In this document: one piece after another, positions 32,161-43,440 of the stretch
Position numbering within the stretch: position 1 is the stretch's first letter
Layout: each line of letters starts with the position of its first letter
Assembly: GCF_000005505.3 (NCBI RefSeq)
Contig: NC_016133.3
Coordinates: 27,134,508-27,198,507, forward strand
DNA from: Brachypodium distachyon
Lineage: Eukaryota; Streptophyta; Magnoliopsida; Poales; Poaceae
Length of the DNA stretch: 64,000 bases
Direction: 5' to 3'
Made by a program: the position numbers and the translations under genes
The notes under the pieces: model-generated
Databases searched by the model: none
What the model was told of the DNA's origin: nothing
What the model saw: only the letters and a program-made list of their open reading frames with translations

Positions 32161-35100
32161 ACCAACATATCAAGAGTGACCAGGAAAGACAACCATAGAA
32201 TTTTGTTTAATTCTATCAAACTCTTTTGAAGTCTGCTACATCTTGTACCTCTCAAATTCTGAACCAAAGTAGTCGAATTCAATAAAATTTAATCAAACTT
32301 TACGTACATGTCATAACTTAACATATGTTGGTAGAAATTAACATAATTTGATACGCCACCTAGCGACGATGCGTTTAAGTTGTCTGCCGAGTTAGCCGCC
32401 ACATCATCGTGGCATGTTTGTCCAGCTTGTTATTTCTAGGAGAATAACATCATATGGTAAAAGCTATCACAAAGTCACAACTAAAGGGTAAAATGTGGCA
32501 ATACTTACAGATGGAGTAAACCTTGTCACAAAATTACAACTAGAGGCCAAAAAGTGTGATTCAGTCTCTTATTATTAAAGGGGGCAAGGAACGCATAATT
32601 TAGATATTGTTTTCGTAGTAAAAAAAGAGAGCGTACTATATCACACTGTTGTCTACAGGTCTCTCACTTGTTAGATTCCTGTGTATAACTTTGTACTTTT
32701 CAGTGGTGCAGGCGAAAAGGGCATGGAGTAGAATTGCCCTGCAAAGGATCACACTACCATGCTACAGTCACAGGAGACATCAGAGATAGTTTTGTGGAAG
32801 TGCTCCATTTAAAATTTCAGATGCCCTCAAGGACAATCAATCTATATATTCTGTACTTTCTGAAATGCCATATATGGTCTAACATCGGAAGGAGATAATG
32901 TCCAATCTAGATTTTGTGGTACGTGGATATGTTTCCAGCAGAAAAATTGCTTCAACAGAAGTCCAAATCAAAACATATTAATGCAGTTCAAGAATGTAGA
33001 ATTCCACACTAGGAACTCAATACAGTAACAGACAAGAAAACTACCCCGAGTTTTCTTTCTTGTCACTAATATTTTGAACAAGGAGGCAGAACAACTTAAT
33101 TTAGCTGATGAAAATTGGTAGGAGTACCTCGGTTGTAGCAAATGTTTACACTTCAGTTAATATCACGAGCATACCGGAATTGACTACTTAGCTGGTGTCT
33201 CCGCACAAAAGTATTAATTAAGTGCGATACTGTGTTCTACGGAATATCTCTCAGGAAAGTCTGCTTTACGTTTGCACCAACCATTGGCCAAACTTACTTT
33301 GTTTTCTTTCTCAAAAAGATCATATTGGTCGCACACACTTGTCAATGACGTTAAACAGTATCTGAACTTTCTGAGTGCTGGCCGTTTCATTTTCTATTCC
33401 TATACTGCAATTTTTTTAATCAGGAGAAAATCTTCATTAGTTTGGGCACGTCATCCTAGAAAGAGATCAGCCAATTATGCAACGACACTACGGCTAGTCC
33501 CATTCACCTGATCCCAATGAAGATATGGCCAAGTTAAGCTCATCTGTTATTAAGATAGAAGTGACAGGGACAAGTTGAAAGCAATCATAAACTTCCATGA
33601 AATTCTTAAAACAAACCCTTGCATTGATATTACTCAACAAGCTGATCTGAAAAAGAATGAACTGCGGGTGATCCAAGTAGATGGTACTAAATTTGTCACG
33701 TGCAATGATTTCCCTGAGAGCCTCTAAAATGTGATTTTGGATTGGCACAAGCTATATGACTTGGTAAATTGGAGTACACTAAAAACTAAGGACGATCACT
33801 GTCATAATAGTGAAATATAATAAGGCCCCTAAGCGAAACGAATATGAAAATGTAGTTAATCCAGTGCGGAGCCTGAAACTTGGTGTGGTAAAACCTATGT
33901 TTCATGGGAATAAATGCATGATCTGGACATTTTACAGTATTTTCAAATAGCTTGGAACAAGGAAACCGTGGTAACTTTTCTGAAACGGAGAAATTGTGGT
34001 AACTTAAACTACAGTAACTACCGGGAACATTCAGATATCTGAAAAGGACGTATTCACACAAAACTATGAACTAGTCACAATCCGGAGACATAGATTACGC
34101 CAACTTGCCTCATATTCCACAGTATAATGTAACCTGTGATTTTACTTCGTATTATCCAATTACAACAATGTGAACTTTTGCATGTGCATCTACCTTTGTT
34201 CTCTTTGTGTGTGGCAATTTGGGTCGAGTTCTAGTTCCTGAAATGAGATGGCAGCGACCCTCCTCTTAGTCCTCTATGCTTTAGAACTGGTGCTTGGTAG
34301 AGAGATTTGTTGGGTTCAGAAGGGAAAGTGAGCTTGAAGCTTTATGTTTACCAACTGGTGGTTAGCAGATGAATACACCTTAACAAATTCAGTCACCAAC
34401 TTCTTCTAGTTGTTCAGCATATGCTCCAAGAAGAGGTCCTAAACCGGCAAGTTAGCATCTCTAGGGTCAGACACGCCAAGAAACAAGGGAGCAGGCTTGC
34501 TTCTCTGTGCAGCAACTGAACAAACTCAGCGGCAAGAATCTACTTGAAATGTTCTATGGACGAAAATGCGACAGCCAAATTTCTCAATCGAAAATGGTGT
34601 GTCATGGTGTTACTTTTTTTGCCCGTGATTAAAAAATATGTTTGATGCATTTTATTTGAGTTTGACGCAGCAAAAGTACAAAAAAATGCTGGTGAAAAAG
34701 AAAGGCTCTTGAAAATTTGGAAAAAAAAATGTCAAGAGGTTATATATCAAAGTAACACAAAATCGATTTTGAAAGTTTAGTCAGACAATCAGTAGCTGTC
34801 AAAAAAAAATCTCATTGAAGTACATATGTAAATTTATACTATGAGTACCTTCTAAAATTAGGTTTAGCAGGACATACAACTTCATCATACAGAAGGATGT
34901 GTATATAATGAAGAGACTCATATGGTAAACAGATGGAAATAACAAAAGGAAATTGTGGGTGGGGTTTCTTTACTGTTTGTAGAGAGATAGTGTTAGGCAG
35001 CAACTATTGGGTGGTGGCAGCATGTCATTGCTCAAGACAGGAGCTAGGATATTAAAGCAACCATAACCGACTGAGGGCAACCAAAACGAAATAGAGATAG

Positions 35101-35540
35101 AGAGAGAGAACAAAAAGAAGAGCTGCAACATAATGCTCTCCTTGAGATATCACCTCTGTTCTTGGTAGCTCCTCCAATAACATCACACCAAGATAGCAGC
35201 TTCTTCATTTCAAAAGAGGTATAACCAAGATAGCAGCTTGTACTCACTGATTCCATTAACTGTCTCTCATTGTTCTGTTTTTTTTTAAATCGGTTTTCTC
35301 TCTGCATGTTCCGCTGAACATCTTTAGCAGTTTAGCTTTGTTTTACTGCTATTTTATATTGTATTGTGAATTTATGTTTTGCTGTTTGTTGTGTTATTAT
35401 TTGCTTCTAGTTAGGTCCATTTGTTGGTGAGTGCACCAAACTGTCTGAAAAGATTGCTGAATACTACTACCGTGTATGCTTGATTGATCAAATTAAAAAT
35501 ACCATGTTCATCGAGTACTAAATCGTGTTCAATTCTGCAG
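32161..35540. other. Intergenic region upstream of the BEL1-like gene
   Basis: AT-rich, without a supported gene. The last 450 bp are the likely promoter and 5' UTR zone of the BEL1-like gene: CT/GA-rich runs at 35095-35125, a short direct repeat ACCAAGATAGCAGCTT at about 35189 and 35224, and a CAG acceptor-like site at about 35540 that could end a 5' UTR intron. Confidence 0.45.
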
Positions 35541-35657
35541 ATACAGTGCAGTCGCTGGATTTAAATTTTGTTTCTCCGGCATAGTGAAGCAGTCGGAAGA
35601 CAAGGTGGGCGGCCACTCCATCGATCAGGTGGGCTAGCTGGTATTCTTCTGAAGGCC

Positions 35658-37278
35658 ATGGCCACATTCTTCTCCGCCCCCGGCAGGCACAAGGACATCG
35701 CCGGCGGCGGCGGGGACATGCCGTTCCACCACTACCCAGGGTCCTCCTCAACGGCAGGCCTGGCACCTATCCCGGCAACAGCCGCGCAACAAGGCGATGC
35801 CCAGAACGAGCTCGCGTTCATGTGCGCGGCAGAGGAGAGCCAGATCGAGACGCAGCATCATCAGATGATGATGCAGCGCAGTCAGGCAATGCAGCGACGC
35901 CATGGGCTCCTTTCACTGAGCCTCGCCACACAGGTGCAGGCGTCTCTCTACCCCCATTTCAGTCCGACCGGCGTGGCGTCTCGGGGTTCGTCGCGGTACC
36001 TGAAGGCGGCGAGGGATCTGCTGGACGAGCTGGTGAGCGTGCAGGACGCTGGAGCCACGCCCACGCGGAAGCCTGACAAGAACAGAAGCCACAGCTCAGG
36101 AGACGCTGCTGGGAACGACGACGACCGGAAGGACCCCGCCGTGAACTCTTCCCCGGCAGGAGAAGAACCGTCGCCGTCGCCTTCCGAGAGGCAAGAGCTT
36201 GAGAACAAAGCGACGGCGCTCCAAGGCCTGCTGGACCAGGTGGAGCAGAGGTACAGGGGCTACGAGCACGAGATGCGGGCGGTGGCGTCGTGGCTGGACG
36301 CGGCGGCCGGGCGGGGCACGGCGAGGCCGTACACGGCGGTGGCGCTGCGGACCATCTCCCGCCACTTCCGGTCGCTCAGGGACGCCATCGCCGCGCAGCT
36401 GCGGTCCGCGCGCCGGAGCCTCGGCGAGCCGCCCCCGGACGTCCACGGTGGCATCCACCGGCTGCGGTACATCGACCAGCGGATGCGGCGGCAGCAGTTG
36501 GGCTTCGGGTGCGTGATCCAGCAGCAGCACGCGGCGTGGCGGCCGCAGCGGGGGCTCCCGGAGCCCGCCGTGTCCGTGCTCCGCGCGTGGCTCTTCGAGC
36601 ATTTCCTCCACCCGTACCCCAAGGAGCCCGAGAAGCTGATGCTGGCGAGACAGGCCAGCTTGACCAGGGGTCAGGTGCGATCGAATGAGATGAGATCACC
36701 GTTTCTTTTGCAAGAAAGTCAATGAATCCTTAAATTGTTTTTTGATTTATGCGCAGGTGTCGAATTGGTTCATCAACGCTCGTGTCCGGCTGTGGAAGCC
36801 GATGATCGAGGAGATGTACAGGGAGGAGTTTGGCGAGGAGATCATGGAGGCCAACTCGTCATCGGAGGTCAAGGGGAAGGACGAGCCGGAGCCGGAGCCG
36901 GCCAGGGCGCTGGAGGATCTGCAGAGCCCGTCGAGCACGATGCAGGGAGTCAACCCGTTCAAGTCGACCGCCACCGGCCTCGATGATAATGCTGCTGTAT
37001 ACTCCTCCATTGAAGGCCTCCGCCTGCATCAGCGCCAACGCCAGCACGCCTACGACACTGGCCTCCTGCATGATGGCGCTGGCGAGAGGTTCTTGGACTT
37101 GGGCGGCAGCGGACTCACGCTGGGCCTACATGGCCGGCACGACGGCGTCACCCTTGTCGGGCTAGGATCAGCCGAGCAGGCAGGAATGGACGCCGGCGCG
37201 TTTGAGTACGTCGACGGCTCCGACGACCGGCAGCGGTTCGGCTCGTCGTCACAGCTCCTGCACAACTTCGTCACGTGA
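35658..37278 (+). CDS. BEL1-like (TALE) homeodomain transcription factor
   Basis: Two exons, 35658-36674 and 36757-37278, give 512 residues. BELL proteins bind DNA with KNOX partners and control meristem and organ development. The N-terminal ZIBEL-like 'GLLSLSLA' is at 83-90, a SKY-type box '[15 protein letters not shown]' at 113-127, the BELL domain at about 176-256, and the homeodomain at about 295-357. The three-residue loop is recognised by 'HPYPKEPEK', and helix 3 reads '[15 protein letters not shown]'. A second ZIBEL motif 'LTLGL' is at 459-463. The start has a strong context (GAAGGCCATGGCC), and a longer in-frame reading upstream lacks an ATG. The single intron lies after Gln339 within the homeodomain, at a conserved site; the introns usually found further upstream in BELL genes are missing. 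Confidence 0.95.
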
Positions 37279-38655
37279 CCAGACTGAAAGCGGATGATAC
37301 ATCGACCAACTTCGACCGGCTGCTGCCGTGGGCAAGAATTGTAGTAGCTGGTATACATGATGGTGAGGGTGTAACCGTGTAAAAGGCATCAATTTTAGAG
37401 GAACACGGCCGGGGAGCGGAATAGGATCTGTACAAAATGCTCTACATTTGCACCAGCAGATTTGTGTAGTGATCTGATTTGTAAACGACCTTGTCCAGTC
37501 TCCCAACGGAGTCTCCTCACTACCGCCGGCGCCCGGCGATCACCAGAACTCTGCAGACCCGCAAAAAAAGAAAAAGGCGATGTGCTAATTAATCAGGATC
37601 TAAGATGAATTGCTCATCGATGCTCTGCTACAGGCGGCAGTTTTTTTACGAAGCTATATGCAGGCAGCAGGTGGAAATAAAAGGAAAACGGCTGCGCACG
37701 AGCGCATCAACAACACAGTCTCGTCTGGCAAGGAGGCCTCCGGTTCCTCGCGGGCCTGCTGTTCAGCCCATCTTGCTCGGCGTGCGCTTACTTTGCGGGC
37801 CCATCTTGCTCGGCGTGTGCTTACTTTGCCATTCTTGCTCACCGTAATCTATTTCCGGTCTTCTCCTCTCGCCGCCGCCAGGAGCCCTGATGAGAAAAAT
37901 TAGTGTTAGTGTTTGATCTCATCGTTTTCGTCGGTATTCGCCGGTTACTCTCATCTTCTGTTAACATCCTGCCGCTGCGAGGTTGGAAAATCTCAGTTTT
38001 TCTAGATGTACTCAGTTTTTTAGAATTATGAGTGCTGATGATTTTCATTGGCAACGCTATGGCGAAGGGTGTGATGCCGTCAAAAATAAAAGTACTTTGG
38101 TTATTTCTCTGCCGCCGCTGGTGGTGCCTTATCGGACAATGTCACAAAACTCACCACGGATTCGATGGGTCTGATCTTGCGGATTTTGATTTCGTTTCCT
38201 TGCAAATCCGTTCATATGGATTTGATGAGTATTTGCTAGTGTGTTATGATGCTTTTGTAGATTTGATCTATTGTGACTTTGAAGTCTTTCTCTGGTGTTC
38301 TGATGAAGATCATGTGGTTCGACGACCTGCATTTACAGTGGACCATCCTGGCACAAATACGGCTCACGGCTTCTCATCTTTTTAGATGTGCGGCTCAAGA
38401 AGCCTTTTGAAACCTTTGAAGATAGTCAAGTTCGTGTAGGGGTACGAGTGACGATGTTGTCTCTCCAGTCTAATCGCAGTCTTTTTATTGAAGTTCGGAT
38501 TGTATTTTGTGATGCAAAGCTGGATACCATGAAAAATATGTTTTCAAGAGATTTCACTGTAATTATTAGCTACAGGGATTACTTTGTCATTTCTTGTGTT
38601 TATGATCCCAAGGACTACACCTGTAAAAGTTTTCTAGATTGAATAAAATTACAAG
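37279..38655. other. 3' flank of the BEL1-like gene and an unassigned retroposon-like tail
   Basis: The 3' UTR probably ends within 37280-37560. From about 37900 to 38655 the sequence has partly open frames ('CRRWWCLIGQC...', 'FEVFLWCSDEDHVV') with no known match, ends with GAATAAAATTACAAG followed by an A run at 38661-38671, and could be the 3' part of a LINE or a processed pseudogene. Confidence 0.35.
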
Positions 38656-39327
38656 TGATTTAAAAAAAAAAGACCGTAATCTAGTTCTTCCGCTTAAAAA
38701 AAACTTTCTCTGGTCCTTCTGCTGCTGCTTCCAAGTGTTTTGCTTCATCCGACAGATGATGTCCCTCACATTCTCTTACTCTTGAAATCTGGCTTACCCC
38801 CAGCCTGGAGCCTGAAGGAAAAACTTGACGCAGGAGTCATGTCCTCCCATATCGCTAGATCGGGAGTAGAGGTTGCTCAGAGCTTGAAAATTGACTAAGC
38901 GGCCACTCTGTGCCACTCTTTTCTACAAAACTTAGACACGCTAGGGGCCTGAAGAAGAGCGTCATGATGAGGTAGAGCAAATTGTGTGAATGCAGCTAAA
39001 ATCGGCAAGATCAAGAGATAAGCCACCATGTCAAGCTTATGCAATATCTCGCTAACTTACACGATTAGTTTAATAATGAATGGTCGTGTGCATCAGCTGA
39101 TGCAACACTGTGTGTTCACCCTCTTTTCAAAAAGAAAAAGAAAAACATGTGCCCAAAGCTCTTTATCTTGCCATTTTGCTGACTTACACGAGGCATCGAT
39201 GGGCATCCTTAAATGTTCAGATACGATTTCATCTTTAAGAAGTCTAATCCCAAATGGCACTCGCCTCATTTGCTTCATCCACCAAAAAAATCCCTACTTT
39301 GCTTCGCCAACCGCTCCCATTAATTTA
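38656..39327. other. Intergenic, nothing recognised
   Basis: Short frames only, no repeat structure and no domain seen. Confidence 0.5.
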
Positions 39328-40160
39328 AGAGCATCTCCACCAACGGGAGAAACCGACTCCCAAAAATAAATAACTGTTTTTTTCTTCTTCAAACAGCCCA
39401 GCAGCCCTCCAAAAATACTTTACAATGAGTAAATTTTTTGGGAGGGAAAAAAACCTCTCTCCTGTACCCCCTCCAAATAGGGAGTCAACACCTCGAAGAG
39501 GAAAAAAAATTCCTCCTCCACATTCACTCCCAACTGCCGCTGACTTCTTACCGCCGCCGCCAAATCCACGCATGCGCCGCCTCCCGAAGATTCGCCGTTG
39601 GCCCCGACTCCCTCACCCATCACGGCCCGGAGGTTCCCCGCCGCTCCGCCGCCCTCCCAATGGCCCGCCCTGCCCTCGCCGGCCCGATCGCGAGGCCTGG
39701 GCTTGGCCGGCCGCTGCGGGGGTTATCTCCCCCGATCTGCCGCCCAAAATCCTCCCGGTTGTTGCCCCTGGCTCGCTCCCCGTCCTCCTGGTCGTTGCCC
39801 CCAGCCCAACTCCCTCCTTCGACCTCGCCCAGAGATTTTTTTGTCATTCATTTTGCATATGAATTTGCGCCCGAAATATATGCTTGAACTATGGAGTATG
39901 TATTCGATGGATTTGGTAGGTTTGATTTGTCATATGTAGACACGTCGAGTTTATCTGAGATTAATATGTGGAATATGATAGGAGTTAGAAAAATTTAGAG
40001 GGCCAATTTTTCTCATGCTGGTGGAGAGAAAACCGCGAAGGAGAAAAACCTGAATTTTCTCACTCCCAATAACCAAAGTTTTCTCCTCCAGTTTTTCCTG
40101 CATCGCAACCAGACGACCATGCAAATAGGCTTGAAAATAGACGTGGATGTTCATGACTGT
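39328..40160. mobile_element. Possible non-autonomous DNA transposon carrying a GC-rich fragment
   Basis: The left border GAGCATCTCCACCAACGG is a common start of grass DNA transposons. A degenerate inverted match CTGTTGAGATGGCC lies near 40158-40171. Between them a GC-rich proline/arginine-coding block (39540-39830) is flanked by AT-rich arms with partly complementary GGGAG/CTCCC runs. The right end and target duplication are uncertain. Confidence 0.35.
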
Positions 40161-40165
40161 TGAGA

Positions 40166-40690
40166 TGGCCGGGTTAGTGATGACTATAGGTGGCTATCGG
40201 GCCGGCCTTTTTCCGGAAAAAGCCCGGAAGCCTGACAGTGCCAGGCCCGGCACATATATAATCGGGCTGGCGCGGCCTGTGCTATGCCCGTGCCTCACCC
40301 TCAGGCCCGCCGGGCCGGCCCGTCCTGATTACCAATTTATTCATTTAAATTTAAATACAATGCCTCTCCCATGGTTGAAATAAAAATTCAGTGGGTCCCA
40401 ACACTTAAACCCAAGACCAGCCATCCCCTTCTTCCCACACGCTAACCGCTACACCAAGCCTAGATGTTCTGTTAGAGTTCCGCACAAAGCCTTTTTGACC
40501 AATCTTTGGTGGCCGCCATGTAAAAAAAGGCCAACGGACTGGAATCTTTGGGGGGCTTCTTTTAGGCCCAGCCGGGCTTACCGGGCCGGGCCGGGCCGGC
40601 CCGAGCCGTGCCTGGGCTGCGGGGTTGCCTTAAGGTGCCGGCCTAGCCCCTCTAATACCGGGCTTCGCCGGGCCTGGCCCGGATAACATG
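40166..40690. repeat. GGGCCGGCC-rich repeat, likely ends of a small DNA element
   Basis: Two blocks dense in GGGCCGGCCC and GCCCGG (40196-40330 and 40560-40690) face each other across an AT-richer centre. Such blocks are typical of GC-rich terminal regions of hAT-like grass elements. Exact ends are not resolved. Confidence 0.35.
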
Positions 40691-41107
40691 AGGTGGGCCG
40701 GGCTGGTCCGCGACCCCAGGTGGTGCTGAAATTGCCCCGCTCGGCATCCGGCTCGGCATGGATGATGACCACCATGAGTCCCCATGATCCCTCGGACACT
40801 CTCCTCGCCGTTCTAGACCAGCGCCACCATGTCTCCCAGCTGTCCGCAAACCAACCTCCAGCGAACATTGAGATTCTGCTACTTTCCATGGCGAGACCGA
40901 CAAGAGATGAGCAGATGGACCCCGTGACAAAATGCCAGCGGGGCATAGGCCGCGCGATAGACGCCAGCTAGCAGGCACCAGAGGACAACAATCTGGTCAG
41001 AGGACTCCGTCATCAGGATCACCCCAGCGCGCGTGACACGCGACCGCTCCGGACGTGAGCGCCGCAAGAGTCTGAAAAAACATTCAAACGAATAAATGAA
41101 AGTGTTA
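40691..41107. other. GC-rich fragment, possibly an old exon
   Basis: The minus strand at 41067-40879 reads a hydrophobic run 'IVVLWCLLAGVYRAAYAPLAF', like a membrane segment. It has no identified family and no flanking exons. Confidence 0.25.
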
Positions 41108-41269
41108 CTCCCTTCGTCCCGAAAAGATTGGCGCAGCCTCCTTCACAAGTTACTTTTACATTTAAATCCAACAGTTTCAAATAATTACATATACGACCTC
41201 AGCAACAAATCAGTCACGCCACGATCCCAGGAGCTATAGCCGCACCTTACAAATCAATCACACCCCGAT

Positions 41270-41640
41270 TCCTCAGATCACAATCCCAGGAAAGGTGACG
41301 AAAATCCCTCAGATCACGATCCCGGGAAATTAGGTAATCCCTCAAATCACGGATCCCAGTTAAGGCAAGAAGAAATCCCTCAGATCACGATCCCAGTGAA
41401 GGCAAGAAGAAATCCCTCAGATCACGATCCCGGTTAAGGCAAAAACAAATCCCTCAGATCACGATCCCAGTGAAGGCAACAGCGGCAAGATCAAATCCCT
41501 CAGATCATGATCCTAGTGAAGGCAACAGCGGCAAGATCAATTCCCACAGATCACGATCCAGTGAAGGCAACAGCGGCAAGTTCAAATCCCACAGATCACG
41601 ATCCCATTAAAGGCAACAAGCCGCCGCCGCTGCCAATTCA
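41270..41640 (+). repeat. Tandem repeat with TCAGATCACGATCCC units
   Basis: About nine units of AATCCCTCAGATCACGATCC plus a variable AGTGAAGGCAA(GAAG or CAGCGGCAAG) tail. Unit length is about 40 bp in the first half and about 52 bp in the second, so a second insertion (CAGCGGCAAGATC) expanded with the array. Confidence 0.8.
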
Positions 41641-41845
41641 CTGTGATCAACATCACTGGGATAAATCACACAACTACAGCAGCCAATTCACTGGGATCAA
41701 ATCACACAAGCCGACGCCGCCAATTCAATAGGATCAACATCATCATTGGGATCACATCACAGAAGCTACAGCCACCAAGTCACTGGGATCAACATCATCA
41801 CTGGGATCAACATACTCACCTGGGATCAACATCATCATTGGGATC
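41640..41845 (+). repeat. Repeat of CACTGGGATCAACATCATC units
   Basis: At least six copies of ACTGGGATCAACATCAT or close variants occur between 41650 and 41845, with irregular spacing. Confidence 0.7.
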
Positions 41846-41882
41846 TCGCATGCCGTCGCCTCTCGCCTGCCGCTGCCTTCTC

Positions 41883-42065
41883 GCATCTGAGGCAGAGCTC
41901 TGCCTCCGCCTTCGCGGGCTCCTCCGCCTTCCTCCATCTCAGGCAGAGCTTTGCCTCTACCTTCGCTAGGCCTCCCACCATCCCGCATTTGAGGCAGAGC
42001 TCTGCCTCTGCCTTCGCGGGCTCCTCCGCCTTCCTCCATCTCAGGCAGAGCTCTTCTTTTGCCTT
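41883..42065 (+). repeat. 51-bp tandem repeat, about four copies
   Basis: GGCAGAGCTCTGCCTC or a close variant starts at 41891, 41942, 41993 and 42044, spaced exactly 51 bp. The period is 17 codons, so all frames stay in phase through the array; on the minus strand it reads as Glu/Gly/Arg-rich repeats. No start or domain supports a protein. Confidence 0.9.
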
Positions 42066-42084
42066 CGCTGGCGCCCCTGTATAG

Positions 42085-42459
42085 AAACAAGTAGATTTAC
42101 TCAATGTAGCACAATTCAAGGCTCAAAGTGTTCAGAGACAAGTAGATTTACGCAATGCTGAACTTAATGCTGAAGATGTACAGAAAGAAGCACATTTACA
42201 TGCAGCACAATTCAAAGCTCAAAGTGTTCAGAGGCAAGCAGATTTACTCAATGCTGAAGCTATACAGAATCAAGAAGCAGATTTTCAATACAATGCTGAA
42301 ACTGTACAGCAAGAAGCAGATGCTCAATTCAATGATGAAACTATAGAGCACGAAGAAGATGAAGCAGGTAAAGAGAACTTATACGTTTGTGCTCCAGCTT
42401 TCTCTACTTGTAGATCCACTTTGTGCTCCAGCTGTTTCGACTTGTTGATGCGGTTATGA
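42085..42459 (+). pseudogene. Mariner transposase N-terminal acidic/Gln-rich region, remnant
   Basis: The frame is open for 124 codons from just after TAG 42082-42084 to TGA 42457-42459 and has no ATG start. It encodes two near-identical segments with 'AQFKAQSVQRQ', then 'NAEAIQNQEADFQYNAETVQQEADAQ' type Gln/Ala/Glu-rich sequence with the look of a coiled coil. Plant mariner transposases have poorly conserved N-termini, so assignment rests on its place directly upstream of the helix-turn-helix remnant within the same element. Confidence 0.5.
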
Positions 42460-42502
42460 AAAACAAAAAACACACATAACATTAGATTGTTCTAATTCTG
42501 CA

Positions 42503-42823
42503 AGTTTAGAGCAGCAAAAAGGGAAAGATCTCCCAAATGAACACAGATTCGCAGCATATATCGCATTAAAAGCACTCAGCAATGATCGACAAGTAGAGTT
42601 GAAAGATAAAGTACTTGTTGCTTGACTTTTGAATACAAGTGTGAGAACAATTTAGAGAATTTGGAAAGAAGCTCAAGATCAGATTGCAAGGGGGAAACAA
42701 GTGGATGTTTCACTTAAAAAGAAGGGCAGATGTGGAGAGAAGAGGGCTGACCTCAATCTATCTAGCATACCTACAATTCCACTTAGCAAAAGAAGCACCA
42801 TTAGGGCTCTAGCAAGCGAGTAG
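42503..42823 (+). pseudogene. Mariner transposase DNA-binding (helix-turn-helix) domain, remnant
   Basis: In one frame the sequence reads 'KDLPNEHRFAAYIALKALS', a TGA at 42623-42625, then 'NTSVRTI', a TAG near 42653, and 'RIWKEAQDQIARGKQVDVS', 'KKGRCGEKRADLNLSSIP' and 'PLSKRSTIRALA'. These match the conserved N-terminal block of plant (Osmar/Soymar-type) mariner transposases, where the second helix-turn-helix is followed by the 'GRK' and 'IPLxxRSTIRxLA' motifs. It ends at TAG 42821-42823. The D,D39D catalytic domain that should follow is absent. Confidence 0.82.
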
Positions 42824-43284
42824 AATTAATTAAGCATGCATGTCAATACAGCTTTGGAACTACTCCTAGCAAGTGAGTAGAATTAATTAAGCATGTACAG
42901 AGACATCACTAAAGAGGGCATGCTTTCGTCAATCAGCAACAGCAATCATCAAAGCATGTCATTCAGATGTGAGTACAATTAATCAACAAAGCATGCACAT
43001 CAACAGATAACTTAGGAGTAGGAGTAGATCATGCAGATGCAGAAGCTCCTCGACAGTTACGGTAGTTCTTCTTGTTCATGAGGGAGTACACAAGATCAAA
43101 GAAGAAAAGGAAAGACATTCAGTGTCGGTCAAAGAATAAAAAGGTTGAGCTTTCCATGCAAATCTAAAATAGAGAACTCAACATTTCAAAAATATCATGG
43201 TAAGCTATGCTAATCTATCCATAGCCACCAGATCAGGCTATAATCTATACAAAACAACATAAGAACAGAAAACTCAATTGTCAA

Positions 43285-43440
43285 GACATTAATATAGACA
43301 AGCTCAACATGGTACTCCATTAACGTAGACAAGCTCAACATGACAGAGATCACAGTAGATACTCCATTTTCAAGTCATTTTTACTCCATTAATATAGACA
43401 GGCTTAACATGGTCGAGATCACAGTAAACAAACTAGATGC
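43285..43440 (+). repeat. Short direct repeats in the mariner-like element
   Basis: TAGACAAGCTCAACATG occurs at about 43295 and 43328, and as TAGACAGGCTTAACATG at about 43395. ACTCCATTAA-GTAGA and GAGATCACAGTA recur next to them. Confidence 0.7.

Noticed and set aside
36096..36688. Overlapping frames on both strands within the BEL1-like gene
   Set aside because: GC-rich codon bias of the true exon opens all other frames; none has a domain.
39425..39939. Three overlapping Pro/Arg-rich frames
   Set aside because: Low-complexity GC-rich sequence without start context, splice signals or family match.
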